A stretch of DNA of 64,000 bases from Platanthera guangdongensis (Eukaryota; Streptophyta; Magnoliopsida; Asparagales; Orchidaceae): assembly GCA_039583875.1 (NCBI GenBank), contig CM077158.1, positions 237,576,453-237,640,452 on the forward strand, in the 5' to 3' direction. Positions within the stretch are counted from its first letter, which is position 1; each line of letters starts with the position of its first letter. Positions 1 to 11,244 of the stretch are shown one piece after another. The position numbers were made by a program, and so were the translations under genes. The notes beneath the pieces were generated by a model that was not told the DNA's origin, searched no databases, and saw only the letters and a program-made list of their open reading frames with translations.

Positions 1-340
1 TCATTCTTTCTACGGATGCAAACGGAGCAATCGCCGCCGGCGGTCATTTGTTTACCGGCTGGTCGGGCGGCCATTTGAACCAAACGAGTTGATTGAAATC
101 TTAACTTGAATTTGGGATTAATACTTGATACGGACTGCAAATATCAATAAGGGGTGCCAATAGATTCAAACTTCCCTCTGCCTTTAACCGATGAGCGCAT
201 ACAATTGATCCCATGATCCCAATATAATTATGGCTCCGTTTGGGGGACTTATTTTCATTGGTCATGCGGTCGCGACGGCTTGACCGGAGCCTAAGAGTCT
301 ATGTGATAGGTGTTGAGCGAATGAAAACTCTTCGTTTTGC
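1..340. other. Unassigned DNA with PIF-like MITE scraps
   Basis: No coding sequence is convincing here. Bases 22-65 resemble the inner part of the MITE at 25683-25725 (same order of GCAAACG, CCGCCGG, TCATTTGTTTACC), so this is probably a fragment of the same family cut by the window edge. A second scrap at 233-293 starts GGCTCCGTTTGG and ends CGGAGCC, the kind of end used by PIF/Harbinger MITEs. Both are suggestions from similarity only. Confidence 0.3.
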
Positions 341-388
341 AGGAAATGAGATCAGAAATTGGAATTGACTTTAATTTCAATTCTTAGT

Positions 389-528
389 ATGGAAAATGTG
401 TTCCCGAACGGACAATATATGTCCGGATGGGAAAATGTGTGTCCGGGCAGAAAATACGTGCCAGAGTGGGAAAATGCGCGTCCGGGCTGGAAAATGCGCG
501 CCCGGGCTGAAAATGTATGCCTCGGTAC
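389..528. repeat. Imperfect 20-bp tandem repeat
   Basis: About seven diverged copies of a unit near GAAAATGTGTGTCCGGGCTG follow one another with a period of 20 bp. The short frames across it in every register are products of the repeat (they read as repeated F-S/P-G-H and K-M-R-A-E-N strings) and are not taken as genes. Confidence 0.75.
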
Positions 529-813
529 ATTTTCCGCTCGGGCGCCCATTTTCCTCTGTAATCAACTCTTATGGGAGGAATTGAACTGATTGAACTTAAT
601 TTCAATTTTGAGGTGATTTTATGATCGCGAACACTGAAATTGAATTCCAATTCCAATGCTACCTTCCTTCATCTGAATCGTGACTACCTTCATCTGGATC
701 GCCCTTCCTTCACCACTATGAGATTTCATCATATTTTAAGCACGTCGAAGTTCTGATACCGCTCCGATGGGCAAGGAGCCAGCAACCTAACACACATATT
801 AGATAGGATATTT

Positions 814-1610
814 TAGGGGTGCTGATATTTGTACATTATAAATGACTATTTATAACTCATAGATATTTGTACATCTTAAAATTATATTTGTAGCTCGATA
901 GACTATTCGTACCCCAATTTGTCAAATAGCAGTATGCAACCCGAAAAAGAGAGCATTCCATTATTCATCCGAACACAAAACGGTTTGAGAAAGAGGAAAG
1001 AAGCATATCAGCAGTTGGTATTGCTATCAACCAACCTCGTCTCCAGCAAGTAAAAGAAATTTGCTTCTAAATGAGGATATAGATAACAAATCCAGAAGTT
1101 GAGGTAAGATGAAGAGAAGAGATGGGGATCGCTACCAAGTAAGACATTGATGTCAAGCTGGTATCGGTGGATGAGCCAGGAGACGCCCTCAATTTGTTAG
1201 GGATTCAAGACCGCCGATACCCCGAGCTCAGCCGGGTCCAGAGGAGGGTTGGCATGGGCACGACGATCGCTAGAGAGAATGAATTCTGTCGCCGCCGTTA
1301 GGAGCCGGCGATACTCCATAGCCGGGGCAGAAGCAAAGATCTTTTTGAAGTTCTCGGCTCCGTTTGGATGGGCCGCTGGATTGGAGGAAACCGGCGAACT
1401 GCACGTCAGCCGGAAGCAACCCCAAGCGGAGGAAACACCGAGCGGAAGAGCCGCGGGCATGTGCCTTCTTAGGGCATCAGAGAGAAAAGCGTTAGATGAG
1501 GCCTGAAAATGGGGTGCAAATATAAGATTTCAGAGTTTTAAAAAGATGAGTTTTATTAAGAAAAATGGTGTGTAAATAACCGTTTATGGTATACAAATAT
1601 CAGCACCCTA
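814..1610. mobile_element. Non-autonomous TIR DNA transposon
   Basis: The left end reads TAGGGGTGCTGATATTTGTA and the right end, read on the opposite strand, TAGGGTGCTGATATTTGTAT. Weaker inverted similarity continues inwards for about 25 bp. The ends enclose about 800 bp: AT-rich subterminal parts and a GC-rich core (1190-1500) that contains an 87-codon minus-strand frame at 1197-1460. No transposase is present. I could not find a clean target duplication, so the superfamily (hAT or MULE) is open. The GC-rich core may be captured host sequence. Confidence 0.6.
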
Positions 1611-1790
1611 CTTTAATCACCAGTCCCGCGACTAACACAAAATTTGGTGGTTTTAGATATCAAATGGTTTATGTAGCCTTGAATCACAAGGAGATGTTTA
1701 TAATATAATCACCAACTTCTCTCACAAAACACATTAGCTGCGAAGAATAAATAAGTAGTCTTGTATTACATGTGTCAAGGCATGTTGACA
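1611..1790. other. Unassigned AT-rich DNA before the gap
   Basis: No gene or repeat is recognisable between the transposon end and the run of N. Confidence 0.5.
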
Positions 1791-2290
1791 NNNNNNNNNN
1801 NNNNNNNNNNNNNNNNNNNNNNNNNNNNNNNNNNNNNNNNNNNNNNNNNNNNNNNNNNNNNNNNNNNNNNNNNNNNNNNNNNNNNNNNNNNNNNNNNNNN
1901 NNNNNNNNNNNNNNNNNNNNNNNNNNNNNNNNNNNNNNNNNNNNNNNNNNNNNNNNNNNNNNNNNNNNNNNNNNNNNNNNNNNNNNNNNNNNNNNNNNNN
2001 NNNNNNNNNNNNNNNNNNNNNNNNNNNNNNNNNNNNNNNNNNNNNNNNNNNNNNNNNNNNNNNNNNNNNNNNNNNNNNNNNNNNNNNNNNNNNNNNNNNN
2101 NNNNNNNNNNNNNNNNNNNNNNNNNNNNNNNNNNNNNNNNNNNNNNNNNNNNNNNNNNNNNNNNNNNNNNNNNNNNNNNNNNNNNNNNNNNNNNNNNNNN
2201 NNNNNNNNNNNNNNNNNNNNNNNNNNNNNNNNNNNNNNNNNNNNNNNNNNNNNNNNNNNNNNNNNNNNNNNNNNNNNNNNNNNNNNNNNN
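1791..2290. other. Assembly gap of 500 N
   Basis: Exactly 500 undetermined bases, a conventional placeholder length, so true distance and order across it are unknown. Confidence 0.99.
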
Positions 2291-2990
2291 GAAACATACG
2301 CATAGTTAATGATCCCTTGATTATGATAACATCGAGATCTGGGACACATACGTTGATAACATCCTGATCACCCTAGGAAATTCATGACTATGGAGAGATC
2401 AATTTTGGTTTGCTAAGGTGTATACGGTGAAATTACACGAGAAGTAATGAGTGTTTATTAAGATTCTCTTTATGATGAAATCGATTTGTGTCAGATCTAA
2501 CCATTATTAGACAGATACGTTTATAAATTTATGAATTAGACTATATATGAAAAACAATTGGGAGTCATTTATATCAATATCAATATCATTAATGATCGCT
2601 TGATGTACGCTTGAAAGGTGAACACTCTATGAATTATGTATTACCGTTTATGTAGAGGTGTAATAATTCATGAGTCTGGAAGAAACAAAATAATGACCTC
2701 TTCATCACATCTTAATTTTGGAGGTTGGTTAATTACTATACATAAGTTGGATCTTTATAATAAATAATATCACGATACATTGCATTTGAAGAATCGATGT
2801 AGTATAAGCCATGAGGCATGATGCGATTCTGGAAGAGAAATCTGAGATTGTGTGCTCAATTCTACATATAAAAGTATTGATCCTCACGTACTTGGTGGTC
2901 ATTGCTCGTAAGGGACACCGAACCAACGTATGATTAAGGTTTATTTAATGATAATGCGTTGAAAGACTTGAAAATATGTCAATGTAATCC
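2291..2990. other. Unassigned AT-rich DNA
   Basis: No coding sequence recognised. Because it leads directly into the decayed Ty3/gypsy pol tail at 2996, part of it may be more of that element too damaged to recognise. Confidence 0.4.
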
Positions 2991-2995
2991 TGATT

Positions 2996-3590
2996 ATGAA
3001 TATCATGAAGTATAATGAAAATACACTTGGATTGAAATATATAGAGGATACGAGTGCTCAGATACCACTGATTAGGGATCAGATATTGGAGGCTCAGAAT
3101 AGGCAGGCCAAGTACTACGCTGTACGATATCAAATGGTGGAGTTCCAGGAGGGGGGACATGGTGTTCTTGAAGATACGTCGAGTGCATGGTTTCTCGCGG
3201 ATGCGAAGTCACAATTAGCTCAGCCCTCGATATAGGGGGTCGTATTTGATCCTGGAGCGGATCGGCCCCTTGGCTTACAGGCTGGAGCTGCCGCTAGAGT
3301 TAGGTAATTTGCACGACGTATTTCACGTCTCCTCACTTTGAAGAGCTATACTTCGACCAGAACAACATATTACCACTGTAGCAGGACCAGTAGCACCAGA
3401 TAGATCAATTGGTTTGGAGTCGGTCCGGAGCGATGATACGACGATTCGAGTTCTGCGGAAGAAGGTTCACCTAGTGAAGGTATTGTGGTCCATCCACGGA
3501 CAGGACGAGCACACTTGGGAGCCGATGGATCTGATGCGTGAACGGTACCTGGAGCTTTTCTCCTCAAGTGTATTTTAACTATGTTGAAAT
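2996..3590 (+). pseudogene. Ty3/gypsy pol C-terminal remnant (integrase tail)
   Basis: The first 79 codons (2996-3235) contain LIRDQILEAQNRQAKYY and VEFQEGGH, which match the integrase C-terminal region of plant Ty3/gypsy elements (family pattern: I...AQxRQKxYAxxRRxxxEFxxGDxVxLKV). The match resumes after a frameshift at about 3240-3340 with YRLELP and HDVFHVS, then around 3470-3560 with the W...H..TWEP.DLM pattern typical of the end of pol. All upstream domains are missing. It lies directly 5' of an LTR on the same strand, as expected for the 3' end of the element. Confidence 0.8.
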
Positions 3591-3630
3591 TTTCTTAAAA
3601 TTCTTGTATACAGAAACCACATAGACCCAA

Positions 3631-3674
3631 ACTTGAATTTCGGGGACGAAATTATTTTTTTGTTTATTGCGATT
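3631..3674 (+). promoter_or_regulatory. 3' end signature and polypurine region of Ty3/gypsy element
   Basis: The string TTTCGGGGACGAAATT (about 3638-3653), followed by a short T-rich stretch and then TGTAACA, is the usual junction between pol and the 3' LTR in plant Ty3/gypsy elements. A second copy of the signature (TTTCGGGACAAAACTT) precedes the LTR at 22027. Confidence 0.65.
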
Positions 3675-6600
3675 TGTAACATCCCATGTTACTTCTAGAC
3701 CCCTTAACTTAGATTGAGTTGGACATGGGGTGGGTGTTAGGGAAATTAGCTGGGTTTGACCCTAGGTAGTGGGTTGTAGTCATGTGGGGCCCACTATAGG
3801 GCCAAGTCAAACTAGCCTAAATATGAACCCTAGCCACACCATGACCCCATCACATTGCACTAACCCTAAAATAATCTAAGTGGACCCTAGGGCATGTCAT
3901 TAGGTCAACCCTTTGACCATAGTTGACCAAAGTCAACCATAACCCTAAGTTGGTCAAATCTATACCTATAAGCTCAATTAGCCCAAGTAGGGCACCACAT
4001 TGACCCAACCCAAGTTGGGTAGTGCCATTAGACCCATGACCACCAAGTGGGGTCAGACCACTCATCATGGTTGACCAGGTCAACTCAAAAGTCAACTTAG
4101 TCAACATAATTGACCTAAAGAAGAAAATGAGGGCTAAGTCCATTCCCAATAGGCAAAGCCCACCCAACATGGCTCATTATCAGCCCAAGGTGTCAAAGAC
4201 CAGCCCTACCCCTCTGGTTTTGGAGAGAGAGTGCATGCACGGGGGCATTTTGGAGAATTCACCTAAAAGAGGAGAGAGAATGTGGGATTAAGAGGAGAGA
4301 CCACTTGGCCTTGGCTCTTTCTGCCCCAAACGTTGCTGGTCGGCCTCCTCAGTAAATTACAGCAGGATTGGCAACGTGGTGGCCACTTGGCACCATGGGT
4401 AAAGCCCCCAAAGCCCCAAATCGAGCTCACCTTGGAGTGATCTCCATATACAGCCCTCCCCAGCTCAAACCGACCACATTATCAGCTTCAGTGAGTGAAA
4501 ATGAGTGGAGAACGAGTCCTGGAGCAGAGCTTTTGGTGAAGAATCAAGGTTTTGAGCAGGAGATCGCCAGAGCAGCTCAACCATGGCCAACCGCCGCCAC
4601 ACTCACCACCAAGGCCTGATTCAGATCCGTTTTGCCGTCTCTCTACCCGTACTAGCTTTCTAGATCCTTTAGGAGAGACATTGTGCTCAATTGAGCTCGA
4701 TACCATGTGAGGAAATGGAGATTTTTCCGAGTTTTTCTTCTTGCTTGGGTTACCCGGAGGAGCCAACTCCGACGGCCTCGTCGTCGGGAATCGCTAGCTA
4801 CCACCTCAGTGAAGGTGGTGACGACATTCGCCGGCGGAGGTGGTGGCTCAGCTGGACGAAAATAGCCAGCAAAGGTGGCCCAGCCAGAATCCATCCCAGC
4901 CATCGGCTGGAGGTAGAAGACGACTAGATCCCGTCCATTTTGCGTCAAGATTCGTGCAACCCGATTTTAAATAAAATAAAATAAAAACTATGGTATATAT
5001 GTAAATATGTCACATAATTTCAATCATTTTGCAGTCTATTTTAGGCCCCTTAGAGCCATTTTTAGATCCGGTGATTCCGGTGAAAGTTGTAGACCTTCCT
5101 TGTAACTTTAATATGCCACCTTAATCTTATAATTCGGTGCAGTGTACTGTCCTGTAGGGCAGTTTTGCTAGGACTGGTCCTTGACTAGGGCAGAATTTCA
5201 AATTGATGCCCATGCCAAACCAGTAATCAAAATGACCCCAAATGTTGGGTGCATGCATGATTAGGGCATATCTAGCCCCTGCCAAAAATTGAGAATTTTT
5301 GGGGAAACGTTTTCTATAGTTTTATTCATAATGAACAGAAGTAAATAACTGAAATAATTAGAGTAATATGACTCCAAATGGCCCCATATTTTGGTGAAAT
5401 GTTCTTGGGAACTATACATGTGCATGGTACAAATTTCAGCATATTTGGACCACTACATGTTGGGTAAACTCACTTGCATGTGTTGGTTATACATATGCTT
5501 GGGGTGCAATTAGCCAATTTTGAAATATTATGTATTAGGACTTTTTGGAACATCCAAAAATCATGGTATTGATTTCAGAGGCTAATTAGGGTGAATTATA
5601 CCCCACATTGTAATAATGGGATTTTTGGAAGCAAAAATCTCATTATTTGGAAGTTTTGAAATAATAGGACTTTTGAAAAAATAAATATACAAATAGGCTC
5701 ATCATTGAGATAAAATCCTCAATTTTTGTCAAGGTCAATATAATGTTAGGTTTAACTCTTGAAAATTTTTATATCTATGTTTGAAGAATTGTGATAGGAG
5801 TTATGTGGAAATTACCTTTTTACCCTCATTATACTTAATTAGACAATTGATGAAAAAACTAAGTAGAAAATTTTGGAAAATTTTTTGGTGATATATCTGA
5901 GTATGAATAATCTTGTATAAGTTTCTCAGCATTTTTGGATGATCAGTAATTTTTAAAACCTCATAATGGCATTTTGGTAATATAATTAGAAATGAACTTT
6001 TGTAGCCCTTGTTCCATGGAAGTTCATGAAATTCTGTCTTTAACATTATTTTACCAATATATGTATGCTGTAATTTTCTTAGAATTTTTAGTAATGAACT
6101 CCTTATACCTCATTTGGAAAATGACAATTATGTGAGATTTCTATTAATTAAGGAATAAATAGAACTATTTCAAGGAAAATTATGAATTTTGGTAGACAAC
6201 AATATTTTACCAAGATACAACTCAAGAAAAATTCCTTATGTTAGTGGATTATAATGTGTGATACTTCATGTATTAAATGACCTAGGGGATTAATTAAATA
6301 ATTTAATTAGAGGCTTTAATGACTTAAGAAAATTATGAAAATCAATATGCTCACTTCATTAGTCCATACCATCATAGGATAAATAGTTAGGTGCAGGTGG
6401 CTCAAGGAATTGGAAGTTCTATTTCGGGGTGGTATTAGGTCATGGGTTGCGCATAATATAAGTAGGTTATACTATAAGGACCACTGGGGGATAGATCGAC
6501 GGATGAGCTAGAGGTTACAATTGGAGAATAACCTTGGTGGGTAGTGTTGTCTTAGTGACGAGAGTAAAAGTGCAAGCCCTTGGATAGTAATTGGAGTGGA

Positions 6601-8344
6601 GGCCGGCGGAAGACTGTCACCCTTCTGAGAACATCTTAAGTCATTAGGCTCACTCAAGAGTAATAACGAGAGCTGGGGGTGAATTTTGGGTAGTCATTAA
6701 TTAAAGTAAATATCCTTGAGAAAGGGAGCTTTGGGCGTAATCCCATCGTAGTTCCTAGTGCCCCCGAGAGCCATTCACCGGGTATACCCTGGGCAGTCCT
6801 GGGATTAACCTTAAATCACTAAGTATAATAACCCGTAGATAAGAGTAGTCTAATAGGTTAAGACATTGTGGTTCATTCTCGCCCATGACGGGTTTGAGGG
6901 ATACTAAATAAAGGCACTATTGTGAGTGCTCACCCGCTATGGGTTGGAGGGATATATGTTGCAGGCTCACCCGTGAAGGGTTTGAGGGAATCAGGACAGG
7001 TTGGTACCGCGAGCTAAAGGCTCGAGATGAAATACTTGCATGTGCATAAATTTAGTGACGGGTCATGCGGTACTGACCGATCATCACACCGATGGCAGTA
7101 CGGTGAACCAGGCGGGTGTGAGGGTTGAGGGGCCAGTGGGTTGTTTTACACTGCGGTCTGGAGGACGATCCTCGATAACGCACACCCGACCCAACAAGAC
7201 TGACTGGTAGTCAGCAAAGTACGTACGATTGGTCCTAGAGTGCACCTTAGATGTGTATATGCGCGTATGAGAGGGGTCTAGGTTTGGTAGTGTGCATACC
7301 TGCCTAGAAGTGGAGATGCCCGCTCCGCTGATGCCGTAGCCACAACGGTGGTGCCCGAGAGTGAAGATAACTCTCAAAAAGTGGGAACTAAAGGTCTGTG
7401 ATCACCGAGTCATTTTGTGTGAGTTGCACTTGCCTGTTGCATAAATTGGATCATAAACATTCATTCATATTAGGTCATACGCTTCATAGATCCTTATCAT
7501 ATAAATTAGTATGAGCTCTTTTATATGATAAGTTAAATTTCCTGGAAACTTTGACTTATAAATTTGTATGAGCATTTTTATAAGCTAAGGTACGTTTGTG
7601 ATGGTAGTGTAGTGGTAGTATAGCTTTACTTTTCTGCTCTTACTTTCAGTTCTTTACTTACTTGTACTGTACATCCTTTTACTTTGTGCTATATACATAT
7701 AACTACTAGTGTAGATTTACTGCTCACACTCTTACTTGTTAGCTTAGTTTCCCGTATCACCTGCTTCCTTTTATTACCCCTTAATTGTCCTCCGCTTCGT
7801 CCTCTCGCACGGTGCCTAGGAGTTGCGTGGCGAGGTGTGGAGGAAACGACATAGTATTTTTGACCAATGGTCGGTGACCAAACTATTTTTAGGAGCTCGA
7901 GGAGATGGAGCACCAGCACGACCGGCAGGATGAGGTGACAGGGCGTGAGGAGTTGATACCACCACCTACTACTACAACGCTACCTCAGGTGGGATGAGTT
8001 CGAGATTAGTTGATTAGCTTCCACTATTTTGATGTTTTGTGAGGAGAGTTATTCATATGATGTACTGGGCATAAGCCTTATTACTCTTCATATTTTTGTA
8101 CTCATTGTGGACTATGTATTCTTTCATTCATATACATATGATTTGTACTGTAACTGTGGACTAACTGTGTTGTACTCTGATATGTATTACTTCTATTTCT
8201 CATATTGGCCGAACAGGTTATGATCGTACTAGCCAGTAGAATCGGCGTGTTGCGGTGTCGACTAACTCATGCGTTAGTGTCACCGTAAGATGGCGGTTCT
8301 GGACATAAGACCGGGAGCCTCCTTGAAAAGGGGATGGGTCTTAC
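3675..8344 (+). mobile_element. Long 3' LTR of decayed Ty3/gypsy element
   Basis: It starts TGTAACATCCC right after the pol tail and ends GGGTCTTACA where Harbinger transposase sequence begins. That gives about 4.67 kb, long but within the range known for Tekay/Del-type elements. Short ORFs inside (for example 4368-4619, 4691-4927, 7084-7377) have no recognisable domain and are treated as noise. The matching 5' LTR and upstream element are not in the window, so neither a target duplication nor LTR divergence can be read, and the right boundary rests on the domain junction only. Confidence 0.65.
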
Positions 8345-8580
8345 ACCGCTTTGACAAACAAGTAGTTATTGTGCCCGCCACAATGACTTTACATAATTTT
8401 ATTCGCCGGCACCCTTCACGTATGGATATTGATTCTAGTGAGTGTGAGCAGAGGAGTCGTGATCATGGGATGACCTCACAAGGGTGGCAGGAAACATGCA
8501 CTAACACTGCATGTGGTGTAGAGGAGATGATCGCGCTACGTAATATCATAGCAGAACAGTTGTATGAAGCTACAATATAG
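8345..8580 (+). pseudogene. PIF/Harbinger transposase C-terminal fragment
   Basis: The frame reads KQVVIVPATMTLHNFIRRH near its start and ends EEMIALRNIIAEQLYEATI then stop. The first part matches the conserved K.(I)..C.(L)HNF(I) block at the end of the DDE domain (DDE_Tnp_4, HARBI1-like). The second matches the usual C-terminal MxxxRxxIAxxLW tail. Everything upstream, including the first two catalytic acidic residues, is replaced by the Ty3/gypsy LTR. The in-frame ATG at 8290 lies inside the LTR and is not the true start. A matching terminal repeat follows at 8853-8870. Confidence 0.75.
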
Positions 8581-8852
8581 GACAAAAAGACATGATGGTT
8601 CTATAAAATATTTGTATCGAACATTTTTTTGGGTGTTGATGTTATTTAATTAAAAAAAATTGTTTATTTCAAAAATTAAATTGTTCGTAATTAAGAATAG
8701 GGAAAAAAAATTTCACTCAAAACTCTGTTTGGTTTCCAAACAATTTTTTGAAAAATCCATTTTGCAAACTCCATTTCACCCAAACAGTTTTTTAACAAAA
8801 CTCCATTTCCCACAATCAGCACTTTTTTATCATCAGCTTACCATCAGCAACA

Positions 8853-8873
8853 ACCCAACCAAACAGAGCCTTA
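8853..8873. mobile_element. Right terminal inverted repeat of PIF/Harbinger element with TTA target site
   Basis: Read on the minus strand the end is GGCTCTGTTTGGTTGGG, a typical plant PIF/Harbinger terminus, and it is followed outward by TTA (8871-8873), the preferred 3-bp target duplication. It lies 290 bp beyond the transposase stop, so it is probably the true right end of the element whose transposase tail is at 8345-8580. Confidence 0.7.
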
Positions 8874-8923
8874 GTTGACTCTTTAAAGATCTGCTAAGAT
8901 GACACAATTATGTAATGTGTTTA

Positions 8924-9163
8924 ACATCAGGCTTGTAGCACATGACCTTGGGCTGGGCCTTGCCCAGGCCAGGATCCAGACTGCCCAGTGCCTGGCCCAG
9001 TGCCTGGTCCTTTCCCGGGCCGGGTAACAGGCCGAACATGCAATCAATATGGCAGCATTATAAGGCCCCCTAGGCTCGACTTGGTCCTAATTGGGCCCAG
9101 GCCTAATTGGCCCAGATCCGGGCAGACCCGGGCCAAGCAACCAGACTTGTGCTAAATTTGCAC
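8924..9163. repeat. GC-rich GGCCCAG/CCGGGC repeat
   Basis: Many overlapping copies of GCCCAG, CTGGGCC, CCGGGCC and GGCCCAGG occur in both orientations, with no coding potential. Such sequence is common in plant MITE or SINE debris, but I cannot assign a family. Confidence 0.4.
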
Positions 9164-9298
9164 CCCTTGCCCGGACAAAGCACATCAAGATCGAGCATCA
9201 CTTCGTTCGGGAGAAGGTGTTGGAGGGGTCTCTAATGGTAGAGTATGTGCAGAGCCAGGACAATGTTGTTGTTGGGTACACATGGATTCTAAGTCCAT

Positions 9299-10150
9299 GT
9301 GTCGACACCCAGAGGGAAAGTGTCGACACTTAAGAAGACTTGTGTCGACACCCAGACAAGCAGTGTCGACACTTGGAGTAATTGTGTCGACACCAGGGAT
9401 GCAGAGTCGACACCAGACCGAAAGTGTCGACACAAGGAGCTGTGTCGACACTCAATGAAGAAAAGTCCAGTGAAGCAGTGTCGACACTTAGAAGCAGTGT
9501 TGACACCCAGAGGAACTGTGTCTACATTAGAAAGTGTCGACACTTGAAGTTGTGTCGACACTCAGCAAAAGTCTGCAGAGTATAAGTATAAGTGTCGACA
9601 CCCAGAGGAATGTGTCGACACACAGCAGAAGACTCAGCACTTGAAGAAAATGTCGACACAATAAAGAATGTGTCGACACTAAGCAGAAGACTCAACACTT
9701 GAAGAAAGTGTCGACACTTGGATGCTGTGTCGACACTTAGCAAAGTTCAGCAAAATTCTAAGTACAAGTGTCGACACAAAGGAGATGTGTCGACACTTAG
9801 CTAAAAGTCTCAACAAAGGAAGATGTGTCGACACAAGGAGAAGTGTCGACCCTCAGCAAGAATCAACACAGAAGTCAAGTGTCGACACCAAGAAGAAGTG
9901 TCGACACTGAATAAGTTCAATACATGAAGATGTGTCGACACAAAGGAGTTGTGTCGACACTTACAAGAATTCAACGAAGTATTGAAGAACAAGGACTTGG
10001 GTCGACACACATTATCAGTGTCGACACATGATGAAGAAGTTGTGTCGAGAAGTGAATTCTACAACACAAGGAGTTGTGTCGACACCTTGAAGGCTAGTGT
10101 CGACACTTAGTCTATAAGTGTCGACACTTAAAGACAGACTGTCTCGACAC
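9299..10150. repeat. Array of about 35 GTGTCGACAC palindromes
   Basis: The perfect 10-bp palindrome GTGTCGACAC, or a one-base variant, recurs about 35 times in 850 bp. Spacing is irregular, mostly 18-40 bp, and the spacers are unrelated purine-rich sequence. Every full copy contains a central CG and a GTCGAC site. It lies upstream of the LTR TATA element, in U3. The short frames across it (repeats of V-S-T, C-R-H or V-D-T) are by-products. Confidence 0.97.
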
Positions 10151-10675
10151 TTTCAGACAGTTACAGATTTTTCAAGAACTGACTGGATGACTTGACAGCT
10201 GTCATTCCAGCCGGTCTACTACACCTGTCAGAGTTGTCAGAAATCAGTTATGAACCGGACCAGCCGGTTACCACGAAGAAGGCCTATATATAGGCTTATA
10301 CTGTCTACAGAAAAAGATGATCAAGTAATTGATAAAGATAAGAGGATCAAGGTTGTTGAAAAACAATTCATTGAAGACTTTCAAGTAAAGTTCTAAGTAG
10401 TTGGAGAGAGAGAGATCTCCATCGAAGAAGACAGCCGTTGGAACCCGGCTGTGAAGAAGGGTTCAGACTTTGTTCTGAATCTTAAGTTGCAGAGATCAAG
10501 GATCAGCTGCAGAGAAGATCAGCCCTATTGTGTTCTATATTCAAGAAGCTTTGAAGAAAGCCAAGTCAGGTTGATCTCAGCAGAGTTCTTCCAGGAACTC
10601 ATCAAGAAACTCTCAACTCTTCTCTCTTTTCTCTGAGTTGTAGGGTTTATATTTTGTATTCATATTATCTTGTAG

Positions 10676-10925
10676 GATCCTTAGGGATCTGAGTTGTAAG
10701 CCTGTAATTATAAAGGCTGAGTGGTAGGGCCTGTGTGCCTGAGTGTAGGAGATCTGTATCTCTGAGTGTAGGCCTGTTGTGGCTGAGTGTAGGCCGTGTG
10801 GCTGAGTGTAGGCTTTGTGAAGAAGCTGAGTGTAGGTCTTTAAAAAAAGACTGAGTTGTAGGGCCTTGGGCCTGAGCTGTAGGAACCATTTTGGGTTCTG
10901 AGTGTAAGATCTGAGGATCTGAGAT
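10676..10925 (+). repeat. CTGAGTGTAGG minisatellite in solo LTR
   Basis: About a dozen imperfect copies of a 17-20 bp unit built on CTGAGTGTAGG or CTGAGTTGTAGG. It lies downstream of the TATA element, so in the transcribed part (R/U5) of the LTR. Confidence 0.85.
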
Positions 10926-11244
10926 AGTGGAGGAGTTTGGCCGAATCTAGTACACTACTAGATAGGCAAAGGGGGAAAGTGGATGTACCCAAACCTTGGG
11001 GAACCACTATAAATTTGTGTGTTCACTGTGTGCTTGAATTGACTGCTGTGATTGTTGTGATTGTTGCTTAGTTATAACTCTGAGATATAAACTGAAATCT
11101 GCCTAAAAAGTTTAAAAAGATTAAGTCACATATTCACCCCCCCTTTAGGTGATTAGGTACAATTTCTTTCAGTTGTAGACATCTTTACGAAACTGTTGTC
11201 GAAGGGACCGTTTGTACGGTTACGGGATTTGCTCGGGCTGGTTT

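Larger units (their letters stand above)
9270..11171 (+). mobile_element. Solo LTR, Sirevirus-like copia, target duplication GTTGT
   Basis: It starts TGTTGGGTACA and ends TTTCTTTCA, with GTTGT on both sides (9265-9269 and 11172-11176). Length is 1,902 bp. The 3' part contains ATTCACCCCCCCTTTAGGTG, the run of C typical of Sirevirus and related copia LTR ends, and a TATA element at 10283-10294 (CCTATATATAGG). There is no internal region, so it is a solo LTR left by LTR-LTR recombination. Its start and end resemble the LTR at 30214-31763 (TGTTGGGTATTG start, ...CTTTCA end). Confidence 0.9.

Noticed and set aside
1684..2349. Open frames of 177-221 codons across the gap
   Set aside because: They consist almost entirely of undetermined residues from the run of N.
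8718..8870. Separate 150-bp MITE starting CTCTGTTTGGTTTCC
   Set aside because: The left end has no TTA/TAA next to it and pairs poorly beyond the first bases; it may be an internal repeat of the Harbinger end.
9185..10010. Several overlapping frames of 60-90 codons on both strands
   Set aside because: They are translations of the GTGTCGACAC array (V-D-T, C-R-H, V-S-T repeats) without any domain.
9299..10150. CRISPR-like array
   Set aside because: Repeats are only 10 bp, spacing is irregular, the sequence lies inside a plant LTR with a target duplication, and no cas gene exists.
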